Shown in pieces: positions 54,467-62,476 of a DNA stretch of 64,000 nucleotides. The translations under genes were made by a program, and so were the position numbers. Within the stretch, counting starts at the first letter, position 1. The number at the start of each line of letters is the position of its first letter. A model generated the notes under the pieces. That model did no database searches. It saw nothing but the letters and a program-made list of their open reading frames with translations, and was not told the DNA's origin. The DNA is from CAVPDA01 sp963702495 (GTDB lineage: Bacteria; Pseudomonadota; Gammaproteobacteria; Burkholderiales; Rhodocyclaceae), in the NCBI GenBank assembly GCA_963702495.1, contig CAVPDA010000003.1, positions 372,001-436,000 of the forward strand. The letters run 5' to 3'.

Positions 54467-54670
54467 TACGGGTCCTTATCGGAATGGCAGTTAGCGGACG
54501 GACGGGTTGCCGGATTCGAAACCCGCGCATTGTAGCAACAGACCGCCTGGTCGAGATTCCGCACTGCCGGTGTGCCGCCGTACGCCGGGCATGGCGGGTC
54601 GCGGCGCCACGCAAGGGAACGTCCTCCGTCCGTTGCTATAATCGTCCGACAATTCAAGATGGGAGGAACG

Positions 54671-56245
54671 ATGAAATTCTGTCCGCAATGCGGCTCCTCG
54701 ATGGAAGCAGGCGACCGCTTCTGCCAGAACTGCGGTTTCAAATTGAACCAGCCGGCGCCCGCCGCCCCGTCCTCGCCGCCGGACGAAGATCCGGACAAGA
54801 CCAGGATCATTCCCCCGCGCAGGCCGGCCGAATCGGGTTCCGACGCCGCGGGCGCCGGATCCGCGCCGCCGCCCCGCCCCGGGCCAGAGCGCCAGTCGCG
54901 TACCGGTGGCGCCGGAACAGCAGGTGCCACGGCCACCGCGCAGTCGGCGTCGCAGGCCGATCCCTTCGCCGGTGCGCAGGCGCGGCAAGCCTGGCTCGGC
55001 TGGTTGATTCACGGGTCAGGAACATCCTGTTCAAGCCCAAGGACGAATGGCCGGTGATCGACGCCGAAGCCGAGACGGTGGCCGGCCTCTACAAGCGCTT
55101 CGTCATTCCGCTGCAGGGCAGCGGCAGCCGTGGCCGGATGGCTCGGCTCGATGTTCGTACTGGCGCGCATCGGCCTCGGCACGGCGCTCTTCGGCGGCCT
55201 CGCCTCCTCGATCGTCGGCTTCGTATTGGCTCTGGTGCTGGTCTTCGTCATCGCGCTGGTGGTGAATGCGCTGGCGCCGACCTTCGGCGGACAGAAGAAC
55301 CAGCTCAGCGCGCTCAAGCTCGTCGCTTACTCCTATACGCCGAGCTTCATCGGCGGACTGCTGATGATCTTCCCGTTCCTGGCTCCGCTGATGATTCTGT
55401 TCGCGCTCTACGGCCTGTACCTGCTCTATCTGGGGCTGCCCCCGCTGATGAAATGCCCGCGGGAGAAGGCTCCCGTCTATACAGTTGTCATCGTGGTCAT
55501 CGCCATCGTGCTGTCGGTGGTGATTGCCATGATCACCGGCGGCATGGCGGCCCTGGTCGGGGTCGGCGGGCATGGCGCCGCCCGCATCGGCGAGTCCGCA
55601 CCGGCCGGCGCCGTGCTCGACGGTCTGGGCGGGAAGGATGCGGCCGAGCGCCTGGAGGCGATGACGCAGAAGATGGAGGAAGCCAACAAGAAGATCGAGG
55701 CGGCGGAGAAATCCGGCGATTCGGCCGCCGCCGCGGCCGCGGCGACCGAAGCCCTCGGCGCCGCGCTTTCGGGCGGACGCAAGGTGGAGCCGGTGGATTT
55801 TCGCGAACTGAAGGCGCTGCTGCCGGAAAGCGTCGCCGGCATGAAGCGGACGGAAGCGCGCGGCGAGAAGAGCGGCATGGGCGGACTCATGGTGGCCACC
55901 GCCGAAGCGAGTTACGGCGGCGACGGCGAGCGCTCGGTCGAACTCAAGCTCGTGGACATGGGCGGCGCCGGCCTCGGCATGATGGGGCTCGCGGCGTGGG
56001 CGATGGTCGAGGTGGACCGGGAAACCGAGAGCGGCCGCGAACGAACCGGCAAGCTGGGCGGCCGTCCCTTCCACGAAAAATACGACGAAAAGGCGCACTC
56101 CGGCGAGTTCGCCCTCGTGGTCGGACAACGCTTCCTGGTGGAGGCCAGCGGCGACAACGTCGACCTGCAAGCGCTCAAGAATGCGGTGGCAGCGGTCGAT
56201 CTGGCAAAACTGGAAGCGATGAAGGACGTCGGGGTGACGAAGTGA
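54671..56245 (+). CDS. Zinc-ribbon/YIP1 membrane protein, two frame breaks
   Basis: The start MKFCPQCGSSMEAGDRFCQNCG is a zinc ribbon with two CxxC pairs, followed by a Pro-rich linker. The next part (ASLARLVD, VRNILFKPKDEWPVIDAE, YKRFVIPL) is in another frame, and from about 55,125 the first frame returns with VAGWLGSMFVLARIGLG and five helices of the YIP1 family (YSYTPSFIGGLL). After about residue 300 there is a cytosolic Ala-rich coiled coil and a domain containing LKALLPESVAGMKRTEA. Total net length is a multiple of three, so the two indels cancel. Function unknown. Confidence 0.75.
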
Positions 56246-56267
56246 GCGCATCCGGGAGGACTGGAAA

Positions 56268-57263
56268 ATGACACGATGCACCGCCTGTGGCGCAGACAAC
56301 AAGGCCGTGGCGAAATTCTGCCGCCAGTGCGGCGCGAGTCTGGCAGTCGCGGCGGTACCGGCGGCGGGCGAGGACGAGCGCACGGTGATGATGCCGCCGC
56401 CACCGCCTCCCGGCGCCGCGCCGGTCAAGCCCGCAGCGCCGGCGGCGACCGCCGGCGCCGACATGACTCCGGTCTTCCCACCGGAGGCGACGCGCCGCGT
56501 TTCGTCCGCCGAAACCATGATTCCGCCTCCGCCCGCGCCGCCGCCACAGCCGGCGCACGCGGCACCCCGTGGCGCCGCCGCGTCGCCGCTGGCCAGGAGA
56601 AATCAGGTGCCGCTGCTGATCGGCCTCGGCGTGGTCGCCCTGGCGGTGGCGGTATTGGGCGCAGGCGGGTACTTCGCGTGGACCCTGACGCGTCCCGCCG
56701 GACCGGAACTGGCGAGCCCTCCTGCCGTGGCCCGGGCACCGGTGGCGGCAGCGCCAGCGGCTCCGCCGCCACCTGCCGCTGCGGCGGAACCAGCGCGACC
56801 CAGCGCGGCCGACGCCGCCCCGGCACCCGCCCCGGAGCCGGCGGTCGGCCCGGCCGTCGCGGACATCCAGACGCCGCCTGCCGCACCTCCGCCCATAGCC
56901 GAAGCGACTCTTGAACCACCGACAGTCCCGAAAGCAGGGGCCACCGGCAAGCCCGGGGAGATTGCCAAAGACAAGCCCGCCCGCCCGGAGAAGGCGAAAA
57001 AGAAAGCTCTTGCCGAAGCGAAAACCCAGGCGCCGCCGCCGCCCGCGGCACCGGAGTCCGCCGCGGCTGCGCAGCCCCAGGTGGCACCGGCACCGCAACC
57101 GGACCCGCAGACCGCGCGTTTTGCCAGGATGCAGGATGAATTGCGCGCCTGCGGTACCTTCAACGTCTTCTGCCAGGAGCGGGTGAGGTGGAAATACTGC
57201 TCAGGCTACTGGGGCAAGGTCCCGCAGTGCCCGGAGGCATCGCGCGCAGGCGAGGGAGGCTGA
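56268..57263 (+). CDS. Zinc-ribbon, single-span membrane protein with Pro/Ala-rich linkers
   Basis: A 331-aa protein. The N-terminal zinc ribbon MTRCTACGADNKAVAKFCRQCGAS has two CxxC pairs; a cytosolic Pro-rich stretch of about 80 residues leads to one transmembrane helix (about 115-137, VPLLIGLGVVALAVAVLGAGGYFAW). Then follow about 130 residues of Ala/Pro/Glu/Lys linker, long enough to cross a periplasm, and a small C-terminal domain with three or four cysteines (RACGTFNVFCQERVRWKYC, QCPEA). It lies 22 bases after the other zinc-ribbon gene and shares its start pattern, so they form an operon. Function unknown. Confidence 0.75.
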   Translation: MTRCTACGADNKAVAKFCRQCGASLAVAAVPAAGEDERTVMMPPPPPPGAAPVKPAAPAATAGADMTPVFPPEATRRVSSAETMIPPPPAPPPQPAHAAPRGAAASPLARRNQVPLLIGLGVVALAVAVLGAGGYFAWTLTRPAGPELASPPAVARAPVAAAPAAPPPPAAAAEPARPSAADAAPAPAPEPAVGPAVADIQTPPAAPPPIAEATLEPPTVPKAGATGKPGEIAKDKPARPEKAKKKALAEAKTQAPPPPAAPESAAAAQPQVAPAPQPDPQTARFARMQDELRACGTFNVFCQERVRWKYCSGYWGKVPQCPEASRAGEGG

Positions 57264-57432
57264 CCGCGCGGCGTGCCGCCCGCCGCCCGGCCTGCGTGGC
57301 GGCTGTGCACCTCGACCCGACCATGCGATGCCGGTCGCAGGCAGGGCCGGCCCGTCGCCGCCACTGAATTCCCCTTGGCGGAAGCTCGCAGCTGCGCGAA
57401 AATCCCGGCTACCGGCTGCACTTGTCATTGCC

Positions 57433-58008
57433 ATGAGCAAATCCCGAATCCTCGCGCGCTGGCGTGCCGCCGACGGGACGCCGTTGGCGTTGCGACCGGT
57501 ACGCCCGAGCGACGCCCCCATGGTCAGGCGGGCTCTGGGGACGTTATCCGACGCCACGCGTCGCAATCGCTTCTTCGGCGCCATCAGCGAATTCTCGGAC
57601 GAAATGGTGCGGCGGCTTACGCACTACGACCCGCAACGCGAACTGGCGCTGCTGGTGGTGCGCCCCGACGACGGGAGAGAAGCACCGGTCGGCGGCGGTC
57701 GTCTCGTCGTCCGTGACGACGGCGTGAGCAGCGAATTCTCGCTCCTGGTTGGCGACGGCTGGCAGGGCCAAGGCATCGGCACGCGCCTGCTCGACGCCCT
57801 GATCGCGGAGGGCAGGCGACGCGGTCTACATTGCATCGAGGGACTGGTCTACGCCGACAATCGCGGCATGCTCCGGTTGGCGCGAGCCTTCGGCTTTCAA
57901 GTCACCGCCAGTTCGGAGGGACCTGCAGTGCGACTCGTGCGTCTGGAACTGGCTGATTCCGGCACGCATCATCGGCTATGGCAACGCTTTCGTCTCGGTG
58001 GCGCCTGA
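57433..58008 (+). CDS. GNAT family N-acetyltransferase
   Basis: GNAT-fold acyltransferase of 191 aa. The N-terminal LRPVRPSDAPMVRRALGTLS and FFGAISEFSDEMVRRLTHYD resemble the GNAT domain of protein lysine acetyltransferases of the Pat type; the acetyl-CoA pyrophosphate loop is VGDGWQGQGIGTRLLD, followed by the Y-A-D-N-R-G-M-L-R-LA-R-x-F-GF motif. The start at 57433 is chosen over an upstream in-frame ATG because it begins the conserved part. Substrate unknown. Confidence 0.83.
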   Translation: MSKSRILARWRAADGTPLALRPVRPSDAPMVRRALGTLSDATRRNRFFGAISEFSDEMVRRLTHYDPQRELALLVVRPDDGREAPVGGGRLVVRDDGVSSEFSLLVGDGWQGQGIGTRLLDALIAEGRRRGLHCIEGLVYADNRGMLRLARAFGFQVTASSEGPAVRLVRLELADSGTHHRLWQRFRLGGA

Positions 58009-58241
58009 AACAAATCGACACCCATGCGCCCGGCGGGACAGACGCCGCCCGCACTCTTGCAAAAGGCAGCTTGCGGGGTGGCAAGGAATTGCGGTTGAAT
58101 TCAGTTCTTTCCGCTCCGGATTCGGTTGGACAAACCGTCTGCGACCACGCAGCGGTCGCGGGCCCCGCGCTTGGAGTCTCCCGGCGTAGCGCGCATCGAG
58201 ACGGCAGCGCATGACATTCGGCATCAATGAAAGGTAGAAGC

Positions 58242-59423
58242 ATGGACACGAAACGAGAGACGAATGCAGCTCACAAGCCCGAGCCGACAGCCGCGAAGGC
58301 GCCGCCGCGGGAGCGCGCGGCGCGGCCGCGGCGGGTCGCCGCCGGCGACATCGCACCGGTGATCACGGCCGAGGGCATCGAGGAGTATGCGGTGCAGGAA
58401 GCCGTCGCCGCGGCGCAGGAATCAAAGGTGGTGGCGCTGAGGGATATCGTGACGGTCGCCTCGCGCGGCGACGCGTCCGCTCTGGCGAAGACGCTGGAAG
58501 CCATCCTCGCCGGTGCTTCGCCCGAGGATGCGGCAGTCCTGCGCAATGTGCTGCTCAAGGAGACGGAACCGGTGGTGCCCAAGCTCCCGGTCAGCCCCGA
58601 CGACGAACTGGCGGAGGACTGGCGCGACGGGGGCTATCCCTACCGCAATCTGATGTCGCGCAAGAACTACGAGAAGCAGAAATACCGCCTGCAGGTGGAG
58701 TTGCTCAAGCTCCAGGCGTGGGTCAAGGAGACCGGCCAGAAGGTGGTGATTCTGTTCGAAGGGCGCGACGCCGCCGGCAAAGGGGGCACCATCAAGCGCG
58801 TCATGGAGCATCTGAATCCCCGCGGCGCGCGGGTGGTGGCTCTGGAGAAGCCGTCCGAAATGGAGCGCGGCCAGTGGTATTTCCAGCGCTACGTGCAGCA
58901 CCTGCCCACCAACGGCGAGATCGTCATGTTCGACCGCTCCTGGTACAACCGCGCCGGCGTCGAGCGCGTCATGGGCTTCTGCACGCCGGACGAGTATGTT
59001 GAATTCATGCGCCAGACGCCGGATTTCGAGCGCACCCTGGCGCGCAGCGGCGTTCATCTCATCAAGTTCTGGTTTTCGGTGAGTCGCAAGGAACAGCGCC
59101 GGCGCTTCAAGGAGCGCGAGTCCCACCCTCTCAAGCAGTGGAAGCTCAGCCCGATCGACCTGGCCTCCCTCGACAAGTGGGACGACTACACGAAGGCCAA
59201 GGAGGCGATGTTCTTCTATACCGACACCGCGGACGCGCCGTGGACCGTGATCAAGTCTGATTGCAAGAAGCGCGCACGTCTGAACGCGCTGCGCTATGTG
59301 CTGCACAAGCTGCCTTATGCCAAGAAGGATATCGATCACATCGGGCCGCTCGACCCGCTGCTGGTCGGCCGTGCCCACGTCGTGTATGAACGGGGAGAGC
59401 ACCAGAACGGCCCGATCCTCTGA
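58242..59423 (+). CDS. ppk2: Polyphosphate kinase 2, class I
   Basis: Uses polyphosphate to phosphorylate nucleoside diphosphates (or the reverse). The 393-aa protein has an N-terminal charged extension of about 110 residues (Arg/Ala/Pro-rich, then helical) before the PPK2 core: Walker A EGRDAAGKGGTIKR, Walker B and lid FDRSWYNRAGVERVMG, and the C-terminal DKWDDYTKAKEAMFFYTDT and SDCKKRARLNALRYVLH. Start 58242 follows GAAAGGTAG; an upstream ATG at 58227 would add five residues. Supports polyphosphate storage in the host. Confidence 0.92.
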   Translation: MDTKRETNAAHKPEPTAAKAPPRERAARPRRVAAGDIAPVITAEGIEEYAVQEAVAAAQESKVVALRDIVTVASRGDASALAKTLEAILAGASPEDAAVLRNVLLKETEPVVPKLPVSPDDELAEDWRDGGYPYRNLMSRKNYEKQKYRLQVELLKLQAWVKETGQKVVILFEGRDAAGKGGTIKRVMEHLNPRGARVVALEKPSEMERGQWYFQRYVQHLPTNGEIVMFDRSWYNRAGVERVMGFCTPDEYVEFMRQTPDFERTLARSGVHLIKFWFSVSRKEQRRRFKERESHPLKQWKLSPIDLASLDKWDDYTKAKEAMFFYTDTADAPWTVIKSDCKKRARLNALRYVLHKLPYAKKDIDHIGPLDPLLVGRAHVVYERGEHQNGPIL

Positions 59424-59610
59424 CGTCGCGCGCCAAATGGGAGGTAGCGACGTCGCGAGGCGCGATCGATCCAGCTGTGGAAATTGCGGGTTTTCGCCCC
59501 TTCGCTCCTACACCGCCCGTGCATCTGCTGATAGACTGCGCCCCAGACGCGACCCAAACCGAATTATGCGTCCGTCAATGGCCCGACGATCACAAACAAC
59601 CGAGGAGTGA

Positions 59611-60289
59611 ATGACCATGGCACTGAGCGTGAAGAAGGTCGAAATGTGGCAGAAGGACGTGACCCACAAGGTGGGTTCCCTGGCCGGCGTCCTTGCGCCG
59701 CTGGCGGACGTAGGCGCCGATCTGCAGGTGGTGATGGGTTATGGCACCGCGGGCGGCAAAAGCGCGGTCGTGTCGCTCTTCCCGGTCAAGGGCAAGAAGC
59801 CGCTGAGCGTCGCCGAATCCGCCAAGCTCAAGTCCTCGAAGTCGGTCCTTCTGGTGCAGGGCGACAACAAGGCCGGCCTTGGCAATTCGATCGCCCAGGC
59901 GCTGGCCGGCGCAGGCATCAACATCGCCTTCCTTTCGGCCATGGCCATGGGCAAGAAGTTCGTTGCCGCGTTCGGATTCGGCAGCGAGGAGGATACCGAG
60001 AAGGCAACTGCCTTGATCAAGAAGGCCGCCGCAGCGAGGAAACCCGCCGCCAAGCCTGCCGCGAAAACCTGCGGCGAAACCTGCGGCGAAGAGCGCCGCG
60101 AAAACTGGCGCGAAGAGCGCGGCAAAACCGGCTGCGAAGACCGCCGCGAAACCGGCTGCGAAGACTGCTGCGAAACCCGCTGGGAAGTCTGCCGCCAAGT
60201 CGGTTGCAAGTCGCGCATTGAGTGTCGGAACATTGATCAAGGACACAGTCATCGGCGGCGCGCTGCCGAAGAAACCGAAGCGCAAGTGA
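59611..60289 (+). CDS. ACT-like protein with histone-H1-like tail (one-base insertion near 60,066)
   Basis: Residues 1-145 look like an ACT-domain pair (EMWQKDVTHKVGSLAGVLAPLADVGADLQVVMGY, then SVLLVQGDNKAGLGNSIAQALAGAGINIAFLS), a ligand-binding fold. From about residue 146 the chain becomes Lys/Pro/Ala repeats (KPAAK, KTAAK, KSAAK). A run of four A at 60064-60067 is one too long; correcting it keeps the repeats going for about 50 residues and ends in LIKDTVIGGALPKKPKRK with stop at 60289. The tail resembles AlgP or histone-H1-like DNA-binding tails. A terminator follows directly. Confidence 0.72.
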
Positions 60290-60316
60290 GCCGCCGGCGG
60301 CGGCCGGTCTGAAACA

Positions 60317-60341
60317 AATGGGGTCGTCCGACCCCATTTTT
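60317..60341 (+). terminator. Rho-independent terminator
   Basis: ATGGGGTCG (60318-60326) and CGACCCCAT (60329-60337) form a stem with a tight loop, followed by a TTTTT run. It lies 28 bases past the corrected stop of the ACT/H1-like gene and supports that stop. Confidence 0.88.
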
Positions 60342-60430
60342 CTTCTGCCTGCTCTTTCCCCTGTTCGGTGGAGGTTGGCGTCGCCCTTGGACAGGGCGCC
60401 GCTCAAATCGTCGTCGTCTCGGTCGCGGAT

Positions 60431-60880
60431 CTACCTCTTGCCGTACTCTCCGAGGGCCACGACGACCTGGTCGAAGGTGGCGCGCAGGGTAGCGGTGATC
60501 GCCAGCGCGCGCTCCTCGTCGCCGCCTCGCGCCGCCGCTTCCAGAGTGCGGGCCGGCCCGAACATCGCGCTGATCCCCAGATTCGAGGAACTGCCTTTCA
60601 GGCCGTGCGCGGTCCGGGCAAGCTTGGCCAGGTCCTTTTCCGCGGCCGCCGCCGCAAGGGTGTCGAGCAGTTCGGCGCTGTTCTTGAGGTAGATGCCGAT
60701 CAGGTTGCGCACCGTGTCCTTGCCTAGTTCGTCGTTCCATTGATCGAGCACTGAGAAGTCGATCAAGGTGGACGCGCCGACGGCCGGCGGCCCGACATGG
60801 GTGCTGCCGGCAGCGAGAAGGGAATCCGCCGCAGCCGCCGGCGGGCACGGCCTCCCCGGCTTGAGCAGGGAATCATTCAT
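60431..60880 (-). CDS. Stand-alone Hpt (histidine phosphotransfer) protein
   Basis: A 149-aa protein with an N-terminal Pro/Ala-rich stretch of about 35 residues and a four-helix Hpt domain. The phosphoacceptor is His92 in TAHGLKGSSSNLG, preceded by LIGIYLKNSAELLDTLAAA. It would relay phosphate between a hybrid kinase and a response regulator; no kinase is adjacent. The start at 60880 gives MNDSLLKPGRP. Confidence 0.88.
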   Translation of the reverse strand: MNDSLLKPGRPCPPAAAADSLLAAGSTHVGPPAVGASTLIDFSVLDQWNDELGKDTVRNLIGIYLKNSAELLDTLAAAAAEKDLAKLARTAHGLKGSSSNLGISAMFGPARTLEAAARGGDEERALAITATLRATFDQVVVALGEYGKR

Positions 60881-61217
60881 GGATGCCGCCTCCCGCAGCG
60901 CCCGGCGCCGGTTGCTCGCGCACCGCAGTCGGGGCGCAGCATCGGAGCGGGGACGGGACACGGGGTTTCTTCGTTTGGTGCAGAATCCTGTGCATTGCTG
61001 GCTCCTGGGACGGTTGCCGACCAAGCCGGTAGAACGGCAGTCGTCGCACCGTGCTTGAGGGCCGCTCCTCGCTCGCGGAGCCGTTCGCCGCCGAGGACTT
61101 TGCGTCGAACGCGCTTGTCGACACCCTCGATGCGGGTGGAGAATCCCTCCGCCCCGCCCGACGGGAAGCAGCGGACCAGACGGGTACGTTGCTCATTGGA
61201 CTCAGGGAGAAATTGCC

Positions 61218-62360
61218 GTGAAACAACAATTCTGCTTCGCCCTCGCCCTCGCCACCTGGACTGCCGTGGCCCTTGCGGACATCAACGTCGGCGTGACGAT
61301 TTCATCCTCCGGCCCCGCCGCATCCTTGGGCATTCCGGAGAAGAACAGCTTCGCCTTCGTCCCGACGACGATAGCGGGCCAGAAGATCAACTACCTCATC
61401 CTCGACGACGCCTCCGACACGACGGGAGCGGTGAAGAACGCCCGCAAGCTGGTATCGGAAAACAACGTGGACGTCATCGTCGGCTCTACCATCACGCCCA
61501 ACTCCTTGGCCATGATCGACGTCGCCGCCGAATCGGAGACGCCGATGATCGCGATGGCGGCCTCCGCCCGCATCGTCGAACCCATGGACGAGAAGCGCAG
61601 ATGGGTGTTCAAGAATGCGCAGAACGACTCGCATATGGCGACCGCCATCTTCGAGCACATGACGAACAACAACGTCAAGACCATGGCGTACATCGGATTC
61701 GCCGACGCCTACGGCGAAGGCTGGTGGAGCGAAGTCAGCAAGCTGGCGGAACTGCGCAAGATCCGGGTCGTGGCCAACGAGCGCTTCAATCGCCCCGATA
61801 CATCGGTCACCGGACAGGTGCTGAAGATCCTCGCCGCAAAGCCGGAGGCGGTGCTGATTGGCGGGGCCGGCACTCCTGCCGCGCTGCCGCAGAAGACGCT
61901 GCGGGAAAAGGGCTACAAGGGCGTCATCTACCAGACGCACGGCGTGGCCAACAGCGACTTCCTGCGCGTCGGCGGAAAGGACGTGGAAGGCACCTTCCTG
62001 CCAGCCGGTCCGGTACTGGTCGCGGCGCAATTGCCGGATAGCAATCCGATCAAGAAGGTCGCCCTGGACTACGTTTCCCGCTACGAAGCGGCGCACGGTA
62101 AAGGCAGCGCCACTACCTTCGGCGCCCATACCTGGGATGCGGCGATCCTGCTTGCCAATGCCATCCCAGTGGCGCTCACGAAGGCGCAACCGGGCACGAG
62201 GGAGTTTCGCAAGGCGTTGCGCGACGCCCTGGAGGGCACGCGCAATGTGGTCGGCGCTCACGGCGTCTACAACATGAGCCCACAAGACCATGTCGGCCTC
62301 GACCAGCGGGCGCGGGTAATGGTGAAGATCGAGAACGCATCGTGGAAACTGGTGCAGTAG
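61218..62360 (+). CDS. Branched-chain amino-acid-type ABC transporter substrate-binding protein
   Basis: Periplasmic binding protein of the LivJ/LivK type I fold (380 aa). Signal peptide MKQQFCFALALATWTAVALA is followed by DINVGVTISSSGPAASLGIPEKN, INYLILDDASDTTGAVKNARKL, VDVIVGSTITPNSLAM and the C-terminal TWDAAILLANAIP. The ligand could be branched-chain amino acids, amides or aromatic acids. No permease or ATPase genes of the transporter are next to it, so it is an orphan within this window. Confidence 0.88.
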   Translation: MKQQFCFALALATWTAVALADINVGVTISSSGPAASLGIPEKNSFAFVPTTIAGQKINYLILDDASDTTGAVKNARKLVSENNVDVIVGSTITPNSLAMIDVAAESETPMIAMAASARIVEPMDEKRRWVFKNAQNDSHMATAIFEHMTNNNVKTMAYIGFADAYGEGWWSEVSKLAELRKIRVVANERFNRPDTSVTGQVLKILAAKPEAVLIGGAGTPAALPQKTLREKGYKGVIYQTHGVANSDFLRVGGKDVEGTFLPAGPVLVAAQLPDSNPIKKVALDYVSRYEAAHGKGSATTFGAHTWDAAILLANAIPVALTKAQPGTREFRKALRDALEGTRNVVGAHGVYNMSPQDHVGLDQRARVMVKIENASWKLVQ

Positions 62361-62476
62361 CGTGCCGCCTCGCCCTGCCGTGTTGCCGGAAGCGGAGGTA
62401 GACAGCAGGGCGCGCCGCCGTTTCGCGGCGGCACGCGGCTCGCGGCCTGCGGCTCGGCCGGCTCAGGAGAGTTGCC

